64,000 bases of DNA from Sanderia malayensis (Eukaryota; Cnidaria; Scyphozoa; Semaeostomeae; Pelagiidae): NCBI GenBank assembly GCA_013076295.1, contig RQOL01000660.1:5394001-5458000 (forward strand). The letters run 5' to 3'. The notes under the pieces were generated by a model. The model did not search any database, was not told the origin of the DNA, and saw only the letters and a list, made by a program, of their open reading frames with translations. Position 1 is the first letter of the stretch. Every line of letters begins with the position of its first letter. This document shows, one piece after another, positions 40,801 through 50,869 of this stretch. Both the position numbers and the translations under genes were made by a program.

Positions 40801-43250
40801 ACAATATACTATTGTTTCTTCTATTGTTCGAACACAATAGGCTATTGTTTCTTCTATTGTTTTGGGCAGAAATATCATCCTGGACGTTCACTAGTTCGTT
40901 TATGTAGGGTTTTAATGTTTGTCCCAAAGTTTCACTGTCACAAATTAATTTGAATAGCAGACGATGACGCATTCTTGAATAAACTCATCAAAGATATCTG
41001 ATATTTACTTGCAGTGAAAAACATGTTGCGATCGGAGAAACCCTGGTTACGTGGGTATGAACCGCGAATGGGTAATATGTGGATTTATGGCGACTCAATC
41101 AGCTATTATTTCCACAAATCAGTTGAAAATAATCTTCTTTGTACAAAAATCTTCAAAAAATGCATGGTTACCTACAACTGGCTGTATCCAAAGACGCTTT
41201 ACGAAATTGTAAGTTTCTTGCTTGAAGTTTCCCAGTCAGTTTCGCAAATTCAATGTTTTATTCTCCAAGATCTAGAGCCTGGCATTTTCTCATAGTGTTT
41301 TTGTTGTGCTAAATTCATCTTCATTCGCTTTTGCTTGTTCATTCTGCTACACCACTCGATTCCGTTCCATTCCATGCAATTCCACCCCGATCTATTCAAT
41401 TCAACTCAGTTCCTATTCCAGTTTCTCGCCAGCCTCGTTTCAATTCAACATTCTTCCTTTCTTCTTTGTTAGCCTCTTCTTGATTTTCTACAACTCCTCC
41501 GCCTTGTAAAATCCTTCATCAACATGTTTCATGCGGCCAAAATGATGTTATGCATAAATAAAATAATTATTGCCACATGAAACAAGTATTTATGCAACGA
41601 TCACGCAATGACTTTATGCAATGATTAATTATGCAATAGTAAAACAGTGTCGAGGACTGGGGCATATCGTAAGATTGACCACGTGTCTATAGTGGCATGT
41701 TAAGTATCTAAGATAGCTTTTTGGTTTATGTTTAAGATAAGATAGAAAATTTTATGGCTTAGTTTTCTGCCTGATTTTGACTCTAACTTCTACTGTTTGA
41801 GTTTATCTTTCGCGGCTGGTGAAGTTTCACCACTAACCATCGTGTACAAATGTATTAAAACAGGTATTGTCATTCTTCTTAGACCCACACATGTGCTGAT
41901 GTCGATTTAAATGTTAGCTTAGTCAAAGACTATCTGGTAAACGTGACACGAAAGAAGGAGATGAATCAAAACAGTGTTCTACTCTTCAATGCTGGAGCTC
42001 ATTACGTAAAGGTATTCCTTCATATTACTATATATATTACTTTACAACAGTTCATATATATCACCAACCTGCTGATTGGCAGGTAGAGACCAAGCTACAA
42101 CACAAACGAAATTCACTTTCTGTTCTTTACCTCCCATTTTATGGCTACTGATGAGAGTAACATTGCTAAATATGTTTCAAAGAATACTAAAAATAATAAG
42201 GAAAACAATACGTCAGATCCATACCGTAAAATCTATATAAACCCCTGGGGGGTCATTCATATCAAACACTTTAAGGGGGCTTATAAGAGAGGAGGGCTTA
42301 ATCATTTTTTGAAGTATGAAAAGTTCTTTGATAAATTGCACAAATTCTCTGTTTTTATATAAATTTACTTAAGTTTCGCACTATTCAAATGTTCAGGGGG
42401 GGATTAATGGAGAGGGGGGCTTAATAAATATTTGCTGTTGAAAAGGGGGTTAATTGGAGAGGGGGGCTTAAAAAAAAATTACGTTATATACGTTACTGAA
42501 ACATATATTTTTGATTGACAATAAGTTTGAAATGGTTCAAAACAGCAAACAACATTATGCAGCTAATGTGTCTTTATCACTTTGCTTGAAGAATACGTCA
42601 TTTAAGAAATACCGCGAGACGATAGACGCATTGATAGAAGCAATAAAAGAATCATACAATGGAACTGCCGTTTGGCGGAGCTCAACTGCAATTCACAAGC
42701 AATCGTTACCAATCATGGGTTCATTCAGAAGATTTATTACAAGTCAGGTAGGCAAAGCGAAAACATGAGCCCTGAAAACCCCAGAATTCCAATTCAATGT
42801 GCACACTCTGTAGGAGTCGAACCAGTAGGAATGGACGTTACTAAATGAAATTCAAAACATTCACAACAACCAAAAAGAAAAGAAAGCAATAAGACAATAA
42901 ACATGATTATTATTGCACAAAAACTGTCTTGTCTAATCACTTGATGCTTCCTTTGGTCATTCTTTGCCATTATCAATGAGTTATCAATTATCAATTATCA
43001 ATTATCATTATCAATGAGTTATCAATTATCAATGAGTTATACTATATCAATTATCATATCATTTTAGCGAATCCAATTGTTCAACGCCTATGCAAATGCT
43101 GCCATGTGCAATGCTGACATATTGGTATTAGACGCCCAGCCTCTTACGTCATCGTATCCAAACGGTACGAAAGATGGCATACATTATGCCAGTCATGTTC
43201 TAGAGCCAATAGAGAAGATATTCCAACAAGCGCTTACTTATGGTAGCTGA
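37850..43250 (+). CDS. NXPE-family secreted/Golgi protein with SGNH-type esterase motifs
   Basis: Exons 37850-38094, 38845-39149, 39451-39588, 39933-40055, 41015-41208, 41883-42011, 42526-42747 and 43068-43250 join in phase to 512 aa plus stop (NXPE proteins are about 540-560). The N-terminus (M-H-F-I-R-A then a hydrophobic run to SLSWL) looks like a signal anchor for the secretory pathway. Exons 2-3 give the beta-rich NXPE middle domain (FRGMTTVAANVFDMSNGKYD; CSGKWKGVKR). Exon 5 has WLRGYEPRMGNMWIYGDS, where G-D-S is the SGNH nucleophile position; exon 8 has NGTKDGIHYA, with the D-x-x-H expected for the same active site. A vertebrate member (NXPE1) is reported as a sialic-acid O-acetyltransferase; the substrate here is unknown. 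The acceptor of exon 7 (AATAAG, 42525) was chosen to keep phase and is the weakest junction. No paralogue lies nearby, although the family is often expanded in cnidarians. Confidence 0.85.
38447..38627. mobile_element. pogo/Tigger-type MITE, copy in an NXPE intron
   Basis: Starts TACAATCAACTCTGTCTTTC and ends CAGATTTGACTG followed by TA. It is in the same orientation as the copy at 5049-5222 and shares GAATTGGTTCATTAGTAATCC. It lies in the first NXPE intron. Confidence 0.75.
42240..42480. repeat. GGGGGGCTTAAT-rich repeat block in an NXPE intron
   Basis: Successive GGGGGCTTATAAGAGAGGAG, GAGAGGGGGGCTTAATAAAT and GAGAGGGGGGCTTAAAA words. The same word in either orientation occurs near 9600, 18670, 18890, 34145, 35370 and 43800-43880. 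It behaves like a scattered degenerate element family; full-length boundaries could not be set. Confidence 0.5.
42968..43060. repeat. ATCAATT/ATCAATGAGTT microsatellite
   Basis: Short AT-rich repeat directly in front of the acceptor of the last NXPE exon (acceptor 43066-43067). Confidence 0.85.
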
Positions 43251-44600
43251 TAGCATAGCGATGCGGAGGAGCAAAACCTACTTCCACCAGAGAGTTGGCT
43301 GTTGCATGAAATGCCGAGTTCAAAGTCTGTACTGGCAACATCAACGCATTCTGTCAATGATTAACATTCCAGCATGGACTACACAGAATTGTGCAGATAA
43401 TTTCAATGCTGGCATGGTCTTGTGCATACAATACGGTGCATACTACAAGTGGCAATGAACCATATCATACACAAGCAGACGAAGACAAACAGTGCATGTG
43501 TCTTATGCAGTGCCTATGCCATAATTTTAAGCTATCGTGGTATTATTAGCGCTGCAGTACCTAAAAGGCCAGTAGCAAATGTCTGGTGAATTACAAATAA
43601 GCAATGACTTCCCAAGCAAGGCCATTAAAGAGAAGCAATGTGGAAAGTATTCAATACACCTGTTTGGAGACATTTTTATATGGCCATTAGGGCAAATATT
43701 TTATGGAGCCAAAAGATAGGTGAAAGACAGGCAAGCGTGCCGCCAACAACGATTTAAACATTATATGTGATCGTAAAATACCGCAAAGGCTCCACTAAAA
43801 ATGCGGGGCTTATTAAGAATTCGAGTTTTCAGTTGGTGGATTATTTGAGGCGGGGTTTAATAGAGAGGGGAGCTTAATGACATTGCCAAATAAATTTCAG
43901 AAACATTTTCGTGTAAAACAAGAGCAAAATAAATTTTACGAGGTTTTATATTTCAACCAATCATGATTTCAGCTCGGCGTTTGGAAGAGCACAGGGAAGC
44001 AATGTACCATGTTAAATAAATGCGGGATTTGTAATTAAAAAAGTTGTTATAAACAAAATAAGGGGCGGGGTTAGGTTGTTGTTGGGTTTAGGGATTTATG
44101 GTCGGAGCAATGCACCTTTTCTGTGTTTTGTTACTGCCCAACAAGGTGCAGCACCATTTTGTGTCAAATATAGATTAGATGAAGATATTTCTGGGTGGTT
44201 GTAAGCTAAAGGGTTTTGAAAGCCTTTTCGCATTTATAATAAATTGATGTTAATACGAAGAAAATCACCAATAAAATCTTGTAACTTTGTTTGATAAATT
44301 TATTTTTATACATTATATACTGTGGTCACTATTGCTGGTATATTGGAAAGTCCCCAAAATATCATTTTGTCGATATTCTGAAGGACCATCTGCGTAATTA
44401 ATTTCTCTCATTTTCACCGTGGTCAAAATCTCATGACGCGTTTATATCGAAAAAAAGTAACTGAACATTATTACGATATTGCTGAACTAATTTAGCAATT
44501 GAAAGTAATGTTGTCATGAATATGATCTATTTTATTTTATGTACAAAAATGTGTCCTCTGTCCAAGGCCAAACCATAAAAGAAAACTCACGGTCACGTGA
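43251..44600. other. Gene-free stretch after NXPE
   Basis: Contains the NXPE 3' UTR region and a degenerate GGGGCTTA/GAGAGGGGAGCTTAATG block (43800-43880). No further exon was recognised. Confidence 0.45.
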
Positions 44601-44604
44601 TAGC

Positions 44605-44848
44605 TCATTTCAACTTTGAAGCGCGCTTAATCGTCAGAACAATAGCGCATTCTTCAGCTTCCAGACTAGCATTTTCTTTCATGACTATGGCTAAAGGCAG
44701 CTTTTCGAGAAACACAATAGATGAATTGTCTTGGTATCCTGTGGCAACAACATAAACGGTCTTCTGAGAATCTGGGAGACCACGAATGGGTTTCTTGGAA
44801 ACGTTGCATTTGTGAACAGTGCCATTTTTACAAAACAAATCGTTCTAT
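44605..44848 (-). CDS. Putative terminal exon, product unknown
   Basis: An open frame of about 80 codons ending ...AIVLTIKRASKLK stop, with amino-acid use that looks coding (balanced charges, few rare residues). It has no ATG of its own; a weak acceptor TATAG at the upstream edge would make it the last exon of a minus-strand gene. No upstream exon was recognised and no family was identified. It may be a chance frame. Confidence 0.25.
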
Positions 44849-45298
44849 ACTCAACATTATATACTAATGCAAAAATAAAATTGCTTATATGTCAGAAAAG
44901 AATCAAAAACTGCTTCTATGTGAAGCAGTATCTTGAAGCAGTCCAATGTATCAGCGAGAATATCTGCTGATAAAGCAAGAATAGATTCTCAGAAATTGGC
45001 TTCGTGTTGATCCCGTCGATTGTTAAACTAAATTCTGAGAAAATTTATCTTTATCAAGAAAAATTTGATGTTCTAATAAGATTTTACTTTCCAACATAAA
45101 AAATATACGCATATATAAGCCATAAAATATAAACGCAGGGCCTTTTGCTAATACCCACGAGCTTGAAGCGTTCTGGCATCGTTCTCGCGATATTTTACGC
45201 CATAAGTTGCAGAAGAAAAACTTGCTTAAAAGTACCTAAATACCAAAATGTTTATTCCACAATATTTCTGGACGACGTGTTTCCAAATCCGTTAGATT

Positions 45299-45772
45299 TC
45301 ATACGGTACTGTTCGTGCCGTTCCTGTTATTATCTTGAAGAGATCTCTGATAAGCATAGCAAGCGCTGAATGAATCCTCTGCTGTAACATATAACCAAAT
45401 GTACACCCAAAAAAGATTGAAGACCAAGAGTACTAGTGTTGTGAAAAGAAAACAGCTTTTATTTATCTTGTGCGGGCACCGAATACACAGAAACATACCG
45501 AGCAGGGCACCAATTGGTCCGCCAAGAAAGTTGAGCACGTACAGAGCCATCTCTGCTACTCTCCATTCCCTCTCAATCGCCAGGACTTTATCAAGCCAAA
45601 AAGTGAACAGAGTGAGTAAATTCACTGCAATAAGATATGCTCCTATAACCGTTTTGATATCTGCTCCAGGATAATAACATCCCATGATAAATGTCAGTGA
45701 AATGCCAAGTAGACTTGCCACAAAGAAGAAGCGTATTTGAGAGCATATGCCTGGTTGACAACAACCCGCCAT
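45299..45772 (-). CDS. DUF1294 membrane protein, paralogue A (intronless)
   Basis: 157 aa from the ATG at 45772, chosen because the paralogue at 49700-50119 starts at the equivalent Met with the same S-K-M context (M-A-G-C-C-Q-P-G against M-S-N-C-Q-P-G). Four hydrophobic segments are visible. The signature FWLDKVLAIEREWRVAEMAL, then FLGGPIGALLGMFL and CPHKINKSCF, is the DUF1294 pattern: Asp-Lys, Trp-Arg-hydrophobic-x-Glu, Gly-Gly-x2-Gly, His-Lys-x2-Lys. The family is mainly bacterial; its function is unknown to me. A Cys-rich start (C-C-Q-P-G-I-C-S-Q) precedes the first membrane segment. No intron interrupts it, unlike the other genes here. An upstream in-frame ATG would add 25 residues. Confidence 0.8.
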   Translation of the reverse strand: MAGCCQPGICSQIRFFFVASLLGISLTFIMGCYYPGADIKTVIGAYLIAVNLLTLFTFWLDKVLAIEREWRVAEMALYVLNFLGGPIGALLGMFLCIRCPHKINKSCFLFTTLVLLVFNLFWVYIWLYVTAEDSFSACYAYQRSLQDNNRNGTNSTV

Positions 45773-45874
45773 TTTGCTGTAAGATGTTACGAAATGAAAG
45801 GACTTGGAAATGACTGACCTTTCCAGTGGCGATGTGAAATAGAGCACAGGGAAGCAAGGGGATTATGTAATGAG

Positions 45875-48800
45875 CAGGGGCGGCGCGCAGCTCTATAAAA
45901 GTACTATTAGTTTTTGCTCGCTCCGCTCGCAAAAAGCCAAGGAGGGGGCGGGAACAACCATTTTTTGCGACCACACCCTTTTTTTATTAGAAACGCCTAA
46001 TTTGAACATTGGTGCCCGCTTACAATACAACAAAAAGTGGAGTTAAACTAAGAAGCAAGTTAAATTAAAATCGCCGTTTCTTAAAATATAGAAATATGCA
46101 TAATCTCAACAATACTAATAATGCTACTACGGTAATTGATTTATTTTCTAGAAAATCGTTGAAAGCGCTTCTGATTAATTCCTTTAAACCTGGTAACAAT
46201 GTTTTCGTAAAAACTTGGCTGTTTTACAAGCCATCTCAAAAGGCTGTGCTCAACTTGAAGCAAAACTAGATGCTCCTTTCTGGTTTGGAGCATGCGTGAC
46301 CTTGACGAGGAAATGACTCGCTTCATTCGACTAAAAACCCTTTCACAATGCACACTCGTCAAAGGGTTGACTGCCGCAATCTCTAATAGAATCATCACTT
46401 GAGGCAGAGCATCTGCAAGACCTGCATTGTGAATTACGGTTAACAGGTCTTGCACGCTTGCTTCTCCTTCATTCACACAATCTTCATCTACATTCGCATC
46501 ATCTCTAGGTTCAAATTGATCTTCATCATCAACGCTAACCATTTCTTGTTGACTACGCCCATCATCTTCATCTCCATGCATTCTCCTTCGCTTAGCAGCT
46601 CTCCTGGCCATTTTTCTCTTCAGTGCCTCGTCTCTCTCCTTTATTAACTTCTGTAGAAGTATTGAAATCGCTGTGTTGTGGTATAACACATCAAGATTAT
46701 GCTCTACAGAAGTAACGTCACTGATGGCAAATGGATAGAGCGATTGACATTCGGTGATCAGTGCCCTGTTTTCACGAGAAGTAGCCTTTCGGCGCGTGGC
46801 AATCTTGCTTGGATGAATGAGGTCCATCCAATTGAATTTTTCAAGGTTTTCGAACCTCCAGGCTATTTGCTCGGAAAATTCGACACAGATCCTTACTGCA
46901 ACACCGCACAATTTTTGTTTCCAGTCTTCCTGAGACCCATTGTTTTCTTGTCCATTGTTCCGCCATCCACCTCTGCCTCTTGCCACTGGAAAGTTAGGGT
47001 CTGCTTCGAGGGTGTTCGCCCAGATCTGGTCAAAGTCCAGAACGGTAAGAAAGTGCAGAAAATCATCCAGCATGGTTCTAAGTTGAACAGCGTCCAATGA
47101 TGGTTTCTGCATCATCTTCATTATTGGTGTGCAATGCTCGAAAATTTTCCTGTAAAGTTTCAACAGGCAAATAAAGTCGACATTCTGGATATTTGTAACA
47201 AGACCTCTCGCTGTTGTTTGAGTGTCAATCTTCTCGGTTCCATTTGTTGAAATTTCATTTAAAACAGTGCCAATAGCTTCATAGTGGGAATCGATTGCAC
47301 TGACTGCTAAATCACGCGAGAGCCATCTTGTGTCTCCTGGTTTTGGAAGGTTATAACCAAGATGCCGCGTTCGTTTAGGGCTGCTTCGAAAGAAACTGAT
47401 AATTTTGTCCAGCGTTCCAAAAAACTTTGCAACTTCAAGAATCTTATTGGCTGATTGCGCTGCGCATAAAGACATCCTGTGGGCGACACAGTGGTTATAA
47501 TAGGCATATGGGAAAATATCACGCACTTTTTTTTGCACTCCGTTAAACTCTCCACTCATGGTAGGAGCACCATCATAAGACTGACCAATGAGTTTCTTTT
47601 CGGAGACCGCAGGTAATATCTTATATTGCTCCAAAGTTTTCAGCAAAAGATTGGTAAGACCATCAGCAGATTGATCTTCAGAGGCATCAACAAGACCAAG
47701 CAAATGCTCTTCAATGTTTCCATTGTGAATTAGTCTGACAGAAATTGCTGACTGTTCAGTGTTGCTTAAATCACTAGTATCATCCATCATTACAGAAACA
47801 AATCTGGATTTCGTTACTCGATTAAAAATCTCATTCCTAACTTCTTCGAAAATGGACTCAATCAGTTGGTTTTGTGGCTGATGAGAAGTGTATGTGATAC
47901 GTTCTTTGTCAAGAAATGTCCTTAATTCATAACTGTATTCGCCCAAAACGTCCATAAGTTCTAAAAAATTGCCCCTATTTGCCGAATCCTTTGTTTCACT
48001 GTGAGCACGAAATGCAAGACCTTGGGCTGCGAGGTACGTGGCAACGTTGATATGATGTTTCATCATGACTGAGTACCGTGATGCATTTCTATTGTGTCTA
48101 TCAATCTCCCTTTGTCTTGCTTCGTCTAGTGCACTGGCAACATCCACGTTTCCCAATAGCATATAGTCAGTGAAGTTAGCTGTGTGGTTTTTCGTAGCTT
48201 GATGGCTGGAAGCAACATTCCAAAGATTTGCCCCTGACGAAGTGAACCCAGCGGGCTGCACAAAGCAAACTCTTTTCATCTGAAACACAAAACAAGAAAA
48301 ATGAAACTTTTATGAAAAAAATAAATTTTTTGCTATCGTTAGTCCAGGAAAAACAACTTCCTTGCCCTCATACTGTTGGTTAAAGTGCTTCAATGACATT
48401 TGACAGAAAGTTGTAAATTAAAGAGTTGCCTCAATGAAATTGTTTTAATTATAAAATATAAGTTATAAACAGTTTCCTTGCCCGATTCTAATCTCCCGAA
48501 ACCCAATCAAAATTGACCACAAGCGGTTACAAAAAACTCTGTTCTCCTGTTGTTTTGCGTCTGATGGGTGGCCGGCGCGGCCATTTCTTTTTTTTACAAC
48601 GGTTTGTAGCCCACGTAATACCGTAGTCCTACTATTGGTTTCTGAAAACTAATAGTAAGGCCGCTTCCTACAGCCCCGGTGACTAAAAAAAGTATAAAAA
48701 GTGTCTACAGCTTTACAATAAAATTCAATAAAAAACAATCTTACCTTCTGTGTATCACCCATAACCAAGCAAGGCCAGCAAAAATACGTGTTTTTTACTT

Positions 48801-49204
48801 CATCGCCACATATCCATGAAAAGTTATCATAAACCATTTGGCAAGACCTGTTTCTAAGTGAAACTTTTGGGCATGGTCGTCCATCGTCTTTAAGACGAAG
48901 ACGTTGCTCATGGGTCAGTTTACCCTGTTCTGACAAAAGGGACAACACTTTTGAAACATTCAGATTCTCAAAACGAATAGTGAATTAGTTTGACAAGCCT
49001 GCGGCACGTAACCAAGGTCAAGTAAACATGGGCAATGGGAATGGGACCGTTTCTGTGGATAAGACCTGTCGCTTTACATTGTTTGCTGTCGTTTGGCATA
49101 CTTTTTTCAAATTTTTTCCCAAAAATATTTTTAACAAATTATGGAAAAAACTACTATTAGACTAATTAGACTAATAACATTAATAGTGCTCTGCGCCGCC
49201 ACTG
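45875..49204 (-). mobile_element. hAT transposon with intact ends and 8-bp target duplication
   Basis: 3330 bp flanked by GTAATGAG on both sides (45867-45874 and 49205-49212). The ends are CAGGGGCGGCGC at 45875 and, inverted, CAGTGGCGGCGC at 49204, followed by AG..CTAT-type subterminal words; ACTATTAG recurs inside. It carries a two-exon transposase on the minus strand. The perfect target duplication and long open frame indicate a fairly recent insertion. It splits the interval between the two DUF1294 genes. Confidence 0.95.
46141..48960 (-). CDS. hAT transposase with TTF-type zinc finger (ZMYM-like), two exons
   Basis: Exon 48745 and upstream carries TYFCWPCLVMG; the second exon, 48279-46141 (713 codons), begins MKRVCFVQPAGFTSSG and continues ANLWNVASSHQATKNHT. 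Together they form the TTF/ZMYM1-type zinc finger. Next come a DUF4371-like region with VMMDDTSDLSNTEQSAI (first catalytic Asp), IGQSYDGAPTMSGEFNGVQ and YYNHCVAHRMSL, an acidic spacer (GDEDDGRSQQEM), and the hAT dimerisation block LLEIAAVNPLTSVHCERVFS (catalytic Glu). The frame is unbroken over more than 700 codons. The start is not settled: the upstream frame runs to about 48996 without an ATG, so a further exon, or a lost start, is possible. Confidence 0.88.
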
Positions 49205-49699
49205 GTAATGAGACTTTCCATTGAGACTTTCTTTCCCGTCGTGGCATATGCGCAGTGCAGCGCCACCTTCACCCACCCTTGCGCAAATGTTTTGATCCCG
49301 GATGTTAAAATCGCATGCAAGATCATTCATTGGCTGACCATGATTTCAGTGTCTTATAGATTACGCCAAATAACTATTTCATCTGACAGTCATATTTGCA
49401 GACGTAGTTATTCTAGCCAATACATGTAATACTTTGAAAAGTGAAGCTCGAACTGTTGGTGGAATATTACTGTAACCTTTCAGACTGATCGAAAAAGCGA
49501 CACTTGTTATGAACGTTTTTTACTAATACAAAATTCAATGGTCAAGGGTTAAATAAGTTCCTTATCTTCCTAAAAAATATTCATTATTTAAAATATATAA
49601 TTGGTGGACAAAATGATTCAACATTTTGTCACGAGGTTGGAAAACAGAAATATCTAAGTGTTTCTTTGGTTTTTCATCCACAAGTCTCTATTCACGGAT

Positions 49700-50119
49700 C
49701 TAAGCATAGCATTTGCGAAGTGAATCTTTGGCCGTCACAATTAGCCACACGTATACCCAGGCAAGGTTGAATACAGTAACCACTGCCGCAATAATGAGGA
49801 ATTGCCTTTTATTTGTTTTGTGTGGACAACAAAAGCAGAGGTACATCCCTAGCCACACACCAAGTGGTCCACCAAGAAAATTAAGACAATGCAAAACCGG
49901 TTCAGTTACTCTCCACCCTTGGTGTACAGCCTGGTACTTATCAAACCAGAAAGTGAACAGTGCCATAGCATTCGTAGCCACAAGATATGCTATGATAGCT
50001 ATTCGGATATCTGCCCCAGGAGCGTAGCATCCACATAGAAATGTCAGCAATAGTCCAAGCAGTACTGGCAGACATAATAAGCATATTTGGGTACATTTAC
50101 CTGGTTGACAGTTTGACAT
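49700..50119 (-). CDS. DUF1294 membrane protein, paralogue B (intronless)
   Basis: 139 aa from the ATG at 50119. It is colinear with paralogue A: C-Q-P-G-K-C-T-Q start, GCYAPGADIR, FWFDKYQAVHQGWRVTEPVL, FLGGPLGVWLGMYL, CPHKTNKRQF and a last segment VFNLAWVYVWLIVTAKDSL. All DUF1294 signature residues are present. It lacks the 18-residue polar tail of A (it ends ...K-C-Y-A where A continues Y-Q-R-S). No intron. The two copies are the same orientation, as expected of a tandem duplication later split by the hAT element. Confidence 0.8.
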   Translation of the reverse strand: MSNCQPGKCTQICLLCLPVLLGLLLTFLCGCYAPGADIRIAIIAYLVATNAMALFTFWFDKYQAVHQGWRVTEPVLHCLNFLGGPLGVWLGMYLCFCCPHKTNKRQFLIIAAVVTVFNLAWVYVWLIVTAKDSLRKCYA

Positions 50120-50440
50120 TTTGCTATGTATGTGTTTTTTCAGTTCGAAATGCGAATGTCCTTGTGAGTGTAGATATCTGTAATTCAATAGATTGTAAAA
50201 GATAATGAAATATTGCCAGGCAAAAATGAGAAAATAGAAAATTACAATGACAGTAAGGCGCCGGTGTAACGTCCTGTTTGTCTCATGGCAACCCTGATTG
50301 TTAAATCAAGTACGCGAAATCACAATGTCTAAACATGGTCTAGTCAAATAAATCGCTTGAATGAACGCATATATTGTATGAATAAGAAGCATAACGTTTA
50401 AAAGGGATCGCCACTGTGACAATGATTCTTCAAAAACAGT

Positions 50441-50480
50441 TAGAGAGAAGCTTTGTCTTCAAAAACAAAGCCTCTCTCTA
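50441..50480. repeat. Hairpin, 16-bp stem
   Basis: TAGAGAGAAGCTTTGT, an 8-nt loop, then ACAAAGCCTCTCTCTA: complementary with one mismatch. It is intergenic, about 320 bp upstream of paralogue B. Confidence 0.6.
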
Positions 50481-50569
50481 ACATCCTAAATCGGATAAAG
50501 ATTATGAAATGAAAATACCAATAATAGGCCCCAGTAACTAAATAAGATATAAGACCTAGGTTAAACGTC

Positions 50570-50862
50570 GCTCTTCTCGTGCGCCGAATCAAATACAATT
50601 AAGTACGGCAGTGGAGCGACTCTGGAATGGCAGCAAGTTAAACGTCCAACTTAATTGTCGCTCTTAATAGCATGTAACAATAGAGCACTTCTGTTTCTGT
50701 TGCACTTGCTATTGTTCAAAGGTTCAAGTAAACGTTCAAGATGGACGTGTCGCTCTAAATGTAATCTGCCGCTCCAAATCAAATCTGCCGTACTTAATCA
50801 AGTTAAGCATCGCTCTTGTCATGCACTTAATTCACCTATTTGATTCGGCGCATGAGAAGAGC
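50570..50862. mobile_element. MITE of about 290 bp with TIR GCTCTTCTCRTGCGCCGAAT
   Basis: The left end GCTCTTCTCGTGCGCCGAAT and the inverted right end GCTCTTCTCATGCGCCGAAT continue complementary for about 25 bp, then diverge and resume at AATTAAGT. GTCGCTCT/AGCGAC words recur inside. There is no coding sequence and no target duplication could be fixed. Confidence 0.7.
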
Positions 50863-50869
50863 AGAGAAA

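Noticed and set aside
46450..47100. Plus-strand frames of 65 and 133 codons
   Set aside because: Antisense to the hAT transposase.
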